A stretch of DNA of 35,496 bases, from positions 1-35,496 of the IMG/VR virus record IMGVR_UViG_3300028025_002553, one strand, 5' to 3'. A program made the translations under genes and the position numbers. The first letter of the stretch is position 1, and the number at the start of each line of letters is the position of its first letter. This DNA comes from a virus. The notes under the pieces were generated by a model. The model made no database searches. It saw only the letters and a program-made list of their open reading frames with translations, and was not told where the DNA came from. Of this stretch, positions 17,323 through 24,323 are shown one piece after another.

Positions 17323-18288
17323 TTAGGAAATTGTCAGCGCTACTTGCTCTTCGATCCATTTGTAAGTTTTAGTAAGACCTGCTTTGAGGTCCTCATCTAC
17401 CGACCAACCCATGACTGACTTAAACAAAGTGTTGTCTGATGTGCGTGCATGTACACCTATAGGACCGTCGATGTGCTTCTTTGTTAGTTGCTTTCCAGCA
17501 ATCTCTGAAACGATGTCTACTAACTCATTGATAGACACATGCTTTTCAGATCCGATGTTGATTGGCTCGAAGAACTTTGCCTCTCTGTAGAACTCCACAG
17601 TTGCACGGATGCACTCATCTATATACAAGAAAGAGCGGTGCTGGTTGCCGTCTCCCCAAATCTCAATCTCATCTGTAGCCTTTGCTACTTTACGGCAGAT
17701 AGCCGCTGGAGCCTTTTCCTTACCGCCGTCCCATGTGCCGTAAGGTCCAAATACGTTGTGGTATCTAGCGATCTTGTTCTTCATCCCGTGGTTCTTGTTG
17801 TAGGCAGTGTAGAGGCGCTCGCTGAATAGCTTCTCCCAGCCGTACTCAGTATCTGGAGATGCTGGGTAAACGGTCTCTTCTTTGCAGTTAATACTGGAAG
17901 GATCCATCTGGTTGCACTCTGGGTACACGCAGGCAGTAGAGGAGAAGAACACGCTCTTAACGCCAATATCCTGAGCCCTCTTTAGAACGTTTACATTTAT
18001 AAGAATTGAGTTGCCCATGACATCTGCGTCATTATCTCCAGTGTTGATGTAGCCAGCGCCACCCATATCAGCAGCTAGTTGGTACACCTCATCGAACGCC
18101 TGATCTAAAGTAGCAGCGACTACATTGACGTCCCGTAGGTCTCCAATTACAAAGTCATCTGCAAAGGTATCCCAATGCTCTGGGTGCTTTAAGTCCACGC
18201 CACGAACCCACATGCCGTCCTCTTTAAGGCGCTTTACTAAATGGCTTCCAATGAAGCCGCCTGCTCCTAGAACTAATGCTTTTCTCAT
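17323..18288 (-). CDS. GDP-mannose 3,5-epimerase-like NAD-dependent sugar epimerase
   Basis: A 321-residue short-chain dehydrogenase/epimerase. It has a Rossmann LGAGGFIGSH (residues 7-16), LAADMGGAGYI (71-81), SSTACVYPE (116-124) with C120 equivalent to the catalytic Cys of GDP-mannose 3,5-epimerase, YGWEK (Y149, K153), GGKEKAPAAICRK (second catalytic Lys region), and RTSDN near the end. The ADMGG, S-A-C-x-Y-P-E and EKAPAAxCRK combination is typical of that enzyme rather than of UDP-glucose 4-epimerases. It converts GDP-mannose to GDP-L-galactose or GDP-L-gulose. ATG 18288 is preferred because it overlaps the glycosyltransferase stop (ATGA); GTG 18300 is an alternative. Confidence 0.88.
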   Translation of the reverse strand: MRKALVLGAGGFIGSHLVKRLKEDGMWVRGVDLKHPEHWDTFADDFVIGDLRDVNVVAATLDQAFDEVYQLAADMGGAGYINTGDNDADVMGNSILINVNVLKRAQDIGVKSVFFSSTACVYPECNQMDPSSINCKEETVYPASPDTEYGWEKLFSERLYTAYNKNHGMKNKIARYHNVFGPYGTWDGGKEKAPAAICRKVAKATDEIEIWGDGNQHRSFLYIDECIRATVEFYREAKFFEPINIGSEKHVSINELVDIVSEIAGKQLTKKHIDGPIGVHARTSDNTLFKSVMGWSVDEDLKAGLTKTYKWIEEQVALTIS

Positions 18289-19220
18289 ATTGATATACAC
18301 CTACTCGCTGTTCCTAGATACATCCAATGTGGCTGGTTGCCCTTAACAAAATACGCTTCAATTTCTTCAGTCTTATCATCTCGACCATAGATGACTTGTG
18401 TGTCTAAAACAGGACTATACACAGTTGCTGTTGGAGATAAGAAGCAAGCCCACCAACTAAAACTACTATTTGCTCTAAAGACCGTACGAGCAAAATAGAG
18501 GCGCAAAAAGTCCTCTAGCCAGTCAAACATAATCCCCTGCTGGTACTCGGCTCCTAGAGGGTAGCCCCAGCTTAATCTAGGGCTTGCTGGACGGTCTGGA
18601 TGCCACTTGTTTAAGTAGTCATCTGAGCACCACTCTATTTTGTCTGGATCAAACCCGTGCTCTTTAAACGCTGTGTAGTAGGACTCTTTAGATAGCACGG
18701 AGTATCCCTGAATATTTACTTTATTAAACTCTGGGCTTGCTATGTCATCTCTACGTAAATGAGCGATGTCGTAGGTTCCAGCGCGATTAGACCAGTACTT
18801 GTAAGCGGCTGTTTCTTTTACCTCATCTGAAAACTCAAACACCTCAAGCAGGTGTTCTTTTTTCATAGGCGCAAACACCGCATCGTTGTAGGCGGAAAGG
18901 CTGTCAAAAAAGATTGGAGTGTTGTACTTTTTATAGTTTCGGCGCTCTTCTAAAGCATCTACCTTAATTATTCCCGGAAACGCTTCATACACAACATTAT
19001 CTCGTTCTACACCTAGTAAAGCCCCGTTATTTAACTGTTGTGCTAAATCAAGGTTGGTAGTAACAGTGTGTTGTTGGTTTTTAAAAAGATGAGTACCTTC
19101 CCAATCAGAATGGGTTATGTAGTCAACATTATGTAGTCGCTTATAGGTTGAGGCATACGCGTATTGGTGCATGCGATTGCCAAACTTGCCATGCCAGTGG
19201 GATTGAAATATAAAACTCAT
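18285..19220 (-). CDS. GT11-like glycosyltransferase (alpha-1,2-fucosyltransferase type)
   Basis: A 311-residue protein. It has GKFGNRMHQYAYA (residues 11-23), equivalent to G-x-L-G-N-Q-M-F-Q-Y-A of GT11; HLRRDD (154-159), equivalent to H-I/V-R-R-G-D that binds GDP-sugar; and RANSSFSWWACFLS (249-262), equivalent to S-N-S-T-F-S-W-W-A. It overlaps the epimerase by 4 bases, so the pair likely makes and transfers an unusual GDP-sugar such as L-galactose or L-gulose. The acceptor could be a virion protein or host surface glycan. The HLRRDD Asp in place of Gly is slightly atypical. Confidence 0.82.
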   Translation of the reverse strand: MSFIFQSHWHGKFGNRMHQYAYASTYKRLHNVDYITHSDWEGTHLFKNQQHTVTTNLDLAQQLNNGALLGVERDNVVYEAFPGIIKVDALEERRNYKKYNTPIFFDSLSAYNDAVFAPMKKEHLLEVFEFSDEVKETAAYKYWSNRAGTYDIAHLRRDDIASPEFNKVNIQGYSVLSKESYYTAFKEHGFDPDKIEWCSDDYLNKWHPDRPASPRLSWGYPLGAEYQQGIMFDWLEDFLRLYFARTVFRANSSFSWWACFLSPTATVYSPVLDTQVIYGRDDKTEEIEAYFVKGNQPHWMYLGTASRCISI

Positions 19221-19227
19221 GTGGTGA

Positions 19228-19467
19228 TTACCACTTACCGATTGGGCAGACAGCCTTCTCTAGTTTTGTCTTTAAAGACATGATGCATCCACACTTTTTG
19301 CACTGACTTGTTAGCGCAATTAATTCTGGGCAAGCTTTGCAGATATCAAAACGTCTAGTTTGCTCTTCATCGGTAGCATGCTCAACGTTTGGGTTTAGCA
19401 TGTCCCAAGGACGTGTTTCGCCAAGGTTTTGCTTGTACTTCTGCCAAGGAGTTAGTTTCTCGGTCAT
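19228..19467 (-). CDS. DUF6171-like Cys-rich small protein
   Basis: A 79-residue protein with cysteines arranged CKACPE, then CKKCGC, then C-P-I-G near the end, forming a likely zinc site. The N-terminal part (TPWQKYKQNLGETRPWDMLN) resembles the DUF6171-type proteins common in phages next to glycan-modifying genes. No catalytic residues recognised. It lies 7 bases before the glycosyltransferase start. Confidence 0.7.
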   Translation of the reverse strand: MTEKLTPWQKYKQNLGETRPWDMLNPNVEHATDEEQTRRFDICKACPELIALTSQCKKCGCIMSLKTKLEKAVCPIGKW

Positions 19468-19468
19468 T

Positions 19469-19822
19469 TTAAGCCTCTTCAGTAAATACGAAGGTTGGGT
19501 TGCTTAAAAGAGCCGCTACCGTGGCGTTGTTTAAAGCAACGTCCATTAAGTAGATCATGGTTCTGTTAACCACGCCGTTTTCTATGTACGCAATTACTGT
19601 GGACTCTTGACGTGTTTCATTAAAGTGTCTGTGTGAGTCGTCTGCGTATGTAAACCCAGATATAGGATCGTAGGTGTCCCCAGCCAATGGCATCTTTACA
19701 TCGGCAGGTACTTCTACGAACTCTGGAGATCCTTTTAAAAAGGTAAGTAAAGGGTTGTCATTTGGGATTTTGTACCCAAAAGCAAACTCGCCTTCTACGT
19801 AAGCTTTAACATCTGTCATCAT
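19469..19822 (-). CDS. hypothetical protein
   Basis: A 117-residue soluble protein between the mucin-like gene and the Cys-rich gene, with a 1-base gap to the latter. Some beta propensity and Phe/Tyr pairs are seen (FAFGYKIPND at the start of the core). Two adjacent ATG codons (19822 and 19819) make the start uncertain by one residue. No domain recognised. Confidence 0.6.
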   Translation of the reverse strand: MMTDVKAYVEGEFAFGYKIPNDNPLLTFLKGSPEFVEVPADVKMPLAGDTYDPISGFTYADDSHRHFNETRQESTVIAYIENGVVNRTMIYLMDVALNNATVAALLSNPTFVFTEEA

Positions 19823-19848
19823 GATTTAATCATACACCTTGTCAGATA

Positions 19849-20871
19849 TTAGGTACATTCACAGCCGAGGAAGGTGCCACAACTATCGTACATAGGAATA
19901 CATCCACAAGACGGGTTGATACAGCAAGGACCAGGTGTCGAGCCGTAGGTAATGGTACCGTTTGGTACGCAGGCTGGAGTAGAGGTAGTTGCAGAGCTTG
20001 TCGCTGTAGTCGTTGCAGAACTTGTCGCTGAGGTAGTTGCGGAGCTTGTCGCTGAGGTAGTCGCAGAACTTGTGGCTGAACTTGTTGCTGTAGTAGCTGC
20101 TGTAGTGGTAGTAGTAGCTGGGGTACAAGAAGTTCCAGCACCACCAGAGCCACCACAACTGCTTACGTTGACTGCAATACATGCGCCGTAACTTTGGAAA
20201 GTTGCTGCTGTACAGATTACATAAGTGCCATCACTACAGGTTTGTCGAGTTCCAGCGTAGTTACCCACATAAGAGTCTTCACCATTACATGTTGGAGCTG
20301 TGTATGTGTATGACTGGCAAGGACCGCAGGTGACAGTTGTGGTTGATGTCGTAGCAGTGCTACTTGTTGTAGCGGTTGTTGTAGCGGTTGTTGTTGTTGT
20401 AGTTCCACAGTTCGGTGCTGCAGGGTAAGTAGTGCCGTATTGAACAGATATCTGAGAAGGACCAGTAGGGTCTCCGACACACGCTCCGTCAAGGTTGTCT
20501 AGCGCGTTTGCCTCTGAAACACCGCTACTTCCATATACTAAACTTCCATTGCAGCAACCAATTGCCCACCAACCAGTAACTGCGGTTGTTGTTGTGGTTG
20601 CAGTTGTGGTTGCAGTAGTTGCAGTTGTAGTTGCTGTGGTGGTAGCAGTTGTACCCGTAGTTGCCGTGGTTGTAGCAGTGGTCGTAGCGGTAGTTGTTGT
20701 AGTAGTTGGAGTTGTTGTCACTACAGGAGCGCAAACAGACTTCCAAACGTTTGCTACTTTTACGTAAGAATTCGAGACGGTACGCCAAACACCGTTAACC
20801 TTAATCTTTCCGCAGTCTGCGGACTCATCAACGGATTTCCACGTACCCTGAACTTTTACGTACTGTGGCAT
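19849..20871 (-). CDS. Thr/Ser-rich mucin-like protein with Cys-rich modules
   Basis: A 340-residue protein. The N-terminus has three short related repeats ending in W-K/R-x-V (YVKVQGTWKSV, IKVNGVWRTV, YVKVANVWKSV). Three Thr/Ala/Ser-only linkers follow (about residues 54-95, 158-182, and 254-295), alternating with Cys-containing modules (WWAIGCCNGSLVYG, CGPCQSYTYTAP, and a final segment with CCINPSCGC). This mucin-like build suggests a surface-exposed stalk, with Thr/Ser suited to O-glycosylation; the glycosyltransferase a few genes away makes that worth testing. All opposite-strand frames here are shadows of the repeat. Confidence 0.75.
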   Translation of the reverse strand: MPQYVKVQGTWKSVDESADCGKIKVNGVWRTVSNSYVKVANVWKSVCAPVVTTTPTTTTTTATTTATTTATTGTTATTTATTTATTATTTATTTTTAVTGWWAIGCCNGSLVYGSSGVSEANALDNLDGACVGDPTGPSQISVQYGTTYPAAPNCGTTTTTTATTTATTSSTATTSTTTVTCGPCQSYTYTAPTCNGEDSYVGNYAGTRQTCSDGTYVICTAATFQSYGACIAVNVSSCGGSGGAGTSCTPATTTTTAATTATSSATSSATTSATSSATTSATSSATTTATSSATTSTPACVPNGTITYGSTPGPCCINPSCGCIPMYDSCGTFLGCECT

Positions 20872-20874
20872 AGA

Positions 20875-21009
20875 CTACGCCGTATATTTCAGCCAGACAT
20901 CTCCATCACGACCATCAGTGTTTGATGGATTAGATGTGGATATCAAAATGTTTCTCTGGCCCGAAGTGTTGTTAGCAAGGATTGTCGGACCGTATACCTT
21001 GATAGCCAT
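20875..21009 (-). CDS. 44-residue protein, GDGDVW-type motif
   Basis: ATG 21009 to TAG 20877-20875. The start overlaps the upstream stop by one base (TAATG) and the stop lies 3 bases before the mucin-like start. It reads MAIKVYGPTILANNTSGQRN and ends with DGRDGDVWLKYTA; a G-D-x-W-x-K-Y ending is common in modules attached to phage fibres. Confidence 0.65.
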   Translation of the reverse strand: MAIKVYGPTILANNTSGQRNILISTSNPSNTDGRDGDVWLKYTA

Positions 21010-21350
21010 TATGCAGTTACCTCGTAACCACTGACCATTACGTTAAGAGAAGATGTAGCACTTGCGAACGCTGACAGTGAGTCTCCGTTAGTAAGAACCT
21101 GATCTAGGTCGATTGTAATAAAAGAGTTTGGCGCGATCGCTACCGCTGGAGCCATGAGGTTAGACGAGCTAGCCACTCCGCCAGTTGGTACGACGTGCAT
21201 TGAAAAGTTAACAGAAGATGCAGAAACATTAGAGACCATTAGTTGCCGTACAGCAACAGATAGACCTACACCAGAGACTGTGTAAATAGCGGAAGCGCTT
21301 GTACCCAGTTGAGTTGGGTTAGTAAGGCGCTTAATTGTGTAAGAGGCCAT
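21009..21350 (-). CDS. beta-rich virion-associated protein
   Basis: A 113-residue protein with RQLMVSNVSASSVNFSMHVV, then IAPNSFITIDLDQVLTNGD and SLNVMVSGYEV. The element order matches the fibre-cluster proteins at 1074-1496 and 1505-1843 (VSN strand, alternating hydrophobic strand, GDSL/I strand). It is likely a small structural protein. A minus-strand frame overlapping its start (21266-21478) is treated as a shadow. Confidence 0.7.
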   Translation of the reverse strand: MASYTIKRLTNPTQLGTSASAIYTVSGVGLSVAVRQLMVSNVSASSVNFSMHVVPTGGVASSSNLMAPAVAIAPNSFITIDLDQVLTNGDSLSAFASATSSLNVMVSGYEVTA

Positions 21351-21410
21351 AGTAGTCCTTTCTTAAGGCAACACCACGATACGGGATAAGGGTAGCGATT
21401 TCTCGCTAAA

Positions 21411-21572
21411 TCAGTTTTGGTGCTCTCCTTGAACTCCGCGACCGGGGTTTGCATATGAAAATATGCTTGGTGTTTCATTTGGGTTTAGGTACTTTTTACG
21501 TAAACCAAAGCGAGAATCTAGAACTGGCTTATCATTTCTAGGCTTTTCGCCTTTAAACTCTTTTTTTCTCAC
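21411..21572 (-). CDS. 53-residue basic protein (GTG start)
   Basis: GTG 21572-21570 overlaps the preceding stop (GTGA), and the frame runs to TGA 21413-21411. Lys/Arg-rich at the N-terminus (RKKEFKGEKPRNDKPVLDSR), then YLNPNETPSIFSYANPGRG. The overlap and steady reading frame support it over the longer opposite-frame ORF nearby. Confidence 0.55.
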   Translation of the reverse strand: MRKKEFKGEKPRNDKPVLDSRFGLRKKYLNPNETPSIFSYANPGRGVQGEHQN

Positions 21573-21667
21573 GGGTTAAAGCGATCCCATTGAAGCGTGT
21601 TGGTGTCTTCGCCTTTTATAGCTCCAACAGCACGTGTCAGAGCGTCTCTAAACTCGCGGTCTCTCAT
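21569..21667 (-). CDS. 32-residue protein
   Basis: ATG 21667-21665 overlaps the stop of the upstream gene (ATGA), and its own stop overlaps the next GTG start. It reads MRDREFRDALTRAVGAIKGE and ends NTLQWDRFNP, helical and charged. Its existence rests on the two overlaps. Confidence 0.5.
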   Translation of the reverse strand: MRDREFRDALTRAVGAIKGEDTNTLQWDRFNP

Positions 21668-22197
21668 TTTACGTTATCCAAATTTACTGCGCCCACACCA
21701 GAACGATTATCTGGAGCGCTTCCATAATTAGGGGCTCCGTTTTCAAACTTAGGGGTATTACCAAAGTTAGCCTTGGTTGCACGAACACCAGTGAACTGCT
21801 TACCTACGTTTACGCCACCATGTGCCGCAGCGTTAGCAGCAGACTTCTTGCTGTAGGTCGAACTAAGAGCAGCGCCCTTGCCCCATTCTCCACCTGTTGC
21901 TTCTTCGGGAGTAATAAAGCCTTTAGAGACTGCTTGTTCAACGTCGGCAGTAGTTGCGTCCTTACCTTTATTTATGCGCTTAACTGGTTCCTTGACTGGC
22001 TCTTTAACAGGATCTTGGTCCTTAGGAGGATCTTGAATAACAGTGTCTTCTTGATTCTTTTTCTTTTTATACGACTTTTCAAAAGACTTTCCAAATTGTT
22101 GACTAAACGCCAAGGAGTAGTTTCCTTTTCCGGGGACACCAGAAAAGCCAACAGATGACCCGCTAGACACGTTTGCTGTAAAGGTTGCTTTTGCCAT
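21664..22197 (-). CDS. hypothetical Gly/Lys-rich protein
   Basis: A 177-residue protein that looks disordered: a Gly/Ser-rich N-terminus, a basic patch (KSYKKKKNQED), repeats of PVKEPVKEPVKR near residue 65, and a Gly/Asn-rich end. No known domain. It is the first gene after the tRNA in the direction of transcription. Confidence 0.6.
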   Translation of the reverse strand: MAKATFTANVSSGSSVGFSGVPGKGNYSLAFSQQFGKSFEKSYKKKKNQEDTVIQDPPKDQDPVKEPVKEPVKRINKGKDATTADVEQAVSKGFITPEEATGGEWGKGAALSSTYSKKSAANAAAHGGVNVGKQFTGVRATKANFGNTPKFENGAPNYGSAPDNRSGVGAVNLDNVK

Positions 22198-22239
22198 GTT
22201 GCAATTATCTATTAAATACTCGAATGAAACTCACTAAAG

Positions 22240-22312
22240 CTGCCCTTCCTGGGATCGAACCAGGGACACCGCGATTAACAGTCGCGTGCTCTGCCTGCTG
22301 AGCTAAAGGGCA
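22240..22312 (-). tRNA. tRNA-Asn (anticodon GTT)
   Basis: Read on the minus strand: acceptor TGCCCTT/AAGGGCA (7 pairs), D-arm GCTC/GAGC, anticodon stem CGCGA/TCGCG around loop CTGTTAA (anticodon GTT), 5-base variable region, and T-arm CCTGG/CCAGG with TTCGATC. The discriminator base is G, as in Asn tRNAs. CCA is not encoded. All arms pair fully. It may compensate for AAC-rich virion genes. Confidence 0.95.
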
Positions 22313-22379
22313 AAAAGGAGCAGTTTAAGGACATGCTCAGGTCACTGTGACAGGTAGCGAAACGCTGTCAGTAGATATG

Positions 22380-22874
22380 TTACTTGATTTTAATAACTTT
22401 TGGTTTCATCTCATCTGGGATTTCCCGCTCAACCTTGATGGTCAAAAGCCCGTCAGCAAGAGTTGCCCCCTTAACAAGGAACCACTCTCCCAACACAAAC
22501 TTCTGAGTCCACTGACGCTTTGCAATTCCCTGATGTAGGACTACATCATCTGTCTTTTCATCTGTAGCGATGCTCTTTACAGTGAGTAGGTCCTTTTCAA
22601 CCGTGATCTCAATGTCATCTTTAGAGTAGCCAGCAACAGCAAGTTCTACTGTGTAGTGGTTATCGTCAGATTTAATTAAGTTATATGGAGGAAACGTAAC
22701 AACCTTGGTGGAGGTTAGAGAGTTCCAACGCTTTATTTGTTCATCAAACCCTAGGAAAAACTGATCACTCATTAGTTGTTGCAGAGTTACTAGCTTGGGT
22801 GATGGTTCTGGGAGACCCTTTGGGTAAGGTCTGTGTGGGTGATCCCATTGTGAATTTGTTAAGCCTGAAGCCAT
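22380..22874 (-). CDS. Hsp20-family small heat shock protein
   Basis: A 164-residue protein with an alpha-crystallin domain (about residues 58-160): FPPYNLIKSDDNHYTVELAV, AGYSKDDIEITVEKDLLTVK, an IAKRQWTQKFVL segment, and LADGLLTIKVEREIP near the end. Hsp20 proteins hold unfolding proteins and occur in T4-like cyanophages, where they are thought to help capsid assembly. The start (ATG 22874) is preceded by AAGGAGAT at a good distance. It has no operon overlap with neighbours. Confidence 0.9.
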   Translation of the reverse strand: MASGLTNSQWDHPHRPYPKGLPEPSPKLVTLQQLMSDQFFLGFDEQIKRWNSLTSTKVVTFPPYNLIKSDDNHYTVELAVAGYSKDDIEITVEKDLLTVKSIATDEKTDDVVLHQGIAKRQWTQKFVLGEWFLVKGATLADGLLTIKVEREIPDEMKPKVIKIK

Positions 22875-22930
22875 TTGTATATCTCCTTAGACGATATAAG
22901 TTAATTGAATCCCGTTTGGCGATTCAGGCA

Positions 22931-22963
22931 AAAGTATAGCCCCCCAGTCGAAACTGAGGGGCT
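22931..22963 (-). terminator. terminator after the CHAP amidase gene
   Basis: A stem of 11 positions, AGCCCCTCAGT with ACTGGGGGGCT on the minus strand (one G-U or mismatch), encloses TTCG, followed by ATACTTTT. It ends the lysis-like operon before the separately transcribed Hsp20 gene. Confidence 0.7.
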
Positions 22964-22980
22964 TCTACTTGGAGGTAGAT

Positions 22981-23541
22981 CTACTTGCCGCAGGTAGGAC
23001 AAACTTCCTTAGCTGCAGCAGGTACAGATGCTTTTGCTCCACCCTTGAACTTTGGGCGACCAAAGCCAACGATTGAAATTTGTTCTCCTGCTTTGTTCTT
23101 TTTGAACGCACGAAGTTTCTTAGAAACCTGTCCGCCATTCCTCTGGCTTCCCTTTTTATCTGGGCTGGTGTTGCCTTCGATGCACCAAACGGTTCCATCT
23201 TCGTTGTCCTTGATAACAATTCCTACGTGAGAAATTCTATCGACACCGTCTGCGGGGAAATCAAAATACGCGATATCGCCTGGTTCTGGATCTGCAATGT
23301 CTCCATCGATCCATGCACCAGCCTTCTTAAACGCTTGCGCTCCACCTGGTGTGTAAACGGTGTTAGGAATCTTTACCCCAGCCTCGTTCCCGCACCACAT
23401 AACGAAACTTCCGCACCAGGGCTGAAAGTTAGCCTTTGTGTAAGCGCCGTACTTTGTTTCATTGTCCTTAGGACCTTCAATAGTCCCTAATTCTGCTGTA
23501 GCGACCTCAATAAGACGCGCTGCTGTTCCTTGATCTGCCAT
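22981..23541 (-). CDS. CHAP-type peptidoglycan hydrolase (endolysin candidate)
   Basis: A 186-residue protein with a CHAP domain: PWCGSFVMWC (catalytic C43), ISHVGIVI (H105), and WCIEGNTS (E122 or N124), matching the Cys/His/Asn-Asp triad. The C-terminal 40 residues are basic and end in CPTCGK. It has no signal peptide, so release would need a holin, and small membrane proteins are encoded directly upstream. Amidase or endopeptidase activity cannot be told from sequence alone. Confidence 0.85.
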   Translation of the reverse strand: MADQGTAARLIEVATAELGTIEGPKDNETKYGAYTKANFQPWCGSFVMWCGNEAGVKIPNTVYTPGGAQAFKKAGAWIDGDIADPEPGDIAYFDFPADGVDRISHVGIVIKDNEDGTVWCIEGNTSPDKKGSQRNGGQVSKKLRAFKKNKAGEQISIVGFGRPKFKGGAKASVPAAAKEVCPTCGK

Positions 23542-23951
23542 TAGTCTTTATCCCAATCTGTATCAACTGGTTGTGGCTCTGGCATTTGACCGTCAGGCTT
23601 TGCCGCTAGACGAGCAGCGGTTGCGTCGATCTCTGCTTCAAGCTTCTTGTCAGCCTGTGTGTTCTTAGCGTCCATCTCTTTGTTTGACAACTGTGCTGCC
23701 ATAATGTCTTTAGCACCAGATTGACCAATCAAGATACCTGCAAGAGTTCCTGTAATAAATGTTGCGATGCTTCCAAGAACATTGAAGAACATCTTGTCAT
23801 TCTCTGACTGTGCGCCAATTGGCTGCGTTACGAACAAAAGACCGTAGAGAATACCTAGTGAGGTTGCCAATAGGATTGTTCCTAGTGTGATGCCTAGAAT
23901 AAACTTTAATCTAGCATCTAAATCTTGTGGTGTTAGCTTTTCTTTAGACAT
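23541..23951 (-). CDS. two-TM membrane protein (holin or spanin-like candidate)
   Basis: A 136-residue protein with two hydrophobic segments (FILGITLGTILLATSLGILY near 17-38 and VLGSIATFITGTLAGILIGQ near 53-72), followed by an amphipathic helix and an acidic Pro-rich tail. It overlaps the CHAP gene by one base and the lipoprotein gene by 8. The tight arrangement suggests a lysis cassette, with this as holin candidate. Confidence 0.6.
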   Translation of the reverse strand: MSKEKLTPQDLDARLKFILGITLGTILLATSLGILYGLLFVTQPIGAQSENDKMFFNVLGSIATFITGTLAGILIGQSGAKDIMAAQLSNKEMDAKNTQADKKLEAEIDATAARLAAKPDGQMPEPQPVDTDWDKD

Positions 23952-24156
23952 TTGGTGTTCCTTCTGGTTGAGGGGTCTTTACTAAGTCTACAGGACAAGT
24001 CTGTGTAGCAGTACAGATAGGTGGTTTACAGTCTTCTAGTTCCCAGTTTTTTGGGTCTTGGCACGGATACCTAAAGAATCCGCTATAGCCACAACTGGTC
24101 AACGACACAGCTAACGCTATGGCGGCCACTGCGGCTAATAAACTTCTTTTAATCAT
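23944..24156 (-). CDS. small lipoprotein
   Basis: A 70-residue protein. The N-terminal signal ([20 protein letters not shown]) ends in a lipobox S-L-T-S-C-G, with Cys22 the likely lipidated residue. The mature part has a Cys-rich segment GFFRYPCQDPKNWELEDCKP, a pattern also present in other phage lipoproteins. It overlaps the upstream gene (ATGA). A role as an outer-leaflet lysis or exclusion factor is possible. Confidence 0.75.
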   Translation of the reverse strand: MIKRSLLAAVAAIALAVSLTSCGYSGFFRYPCQDPKNWELEDCKPPICTATQTCPVDLVKTPQPEGTPNV

Positions 24157-24323
24157 TCATCATCCTTTGGGTTACGTAGTGGATAAGTAACAGCCCAAGC
24201 AAGTAATGTTCCTACGATTGCGTAGCCAACAACAGTCTTTGCACTGCCGTCCAAAACTACCCAAGCAATAAACATTCCAAGTAGCGTCCATAGTTGATCA
24301 ACCATGTCTCTTAATATTTTCAA
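24153..24323 (-). CDS. 56-residue two-TM membrane protein (TTG start)
   Basis: TTG 24323-24321 overlaps the stop of the large upstream gene (TTGA) and has AAGGAAG 2-4 bases before it; ATG 24305 further in is the alternative. The sequence has two hydrophobic stretches ([14 protein letters not shown] and [15 protein letters not shown]) and ends PLRNPKDDE. It is a good small-holin candidate next to the lipoprotein and CHAP genes. Confidence 0.65.
   Translation of the reverse strand: MKILRDMVDQLWTLLGMFIAWVVLDGSAKTVVGYAIVGTLLAWAVTYPLRNPKDDE

Noticed and set aside
19883-20788. Long Leu/Gln-, Tyr/Asn- and Val/Ala-rich frames on both strands over the Thr-rich gene
   Set aside because: They are shadows of the ACN triplet repeat; only the 19849-20871 frame has a normal start, Cys-rich modules and operon context.
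21266-21478. 70-residue minus-strand frame
   Set aside because: It overlaps two better supported frames (21009-21350 and 21411-21572) and has no motif or operon overlap.
22335-22350. GTCACTGTGAC palindrome near the tRNA
   Set aside because: The half-sites are reversed and too close for a TGTGA-N6-TCACA operator; it may only form a small hairpin.
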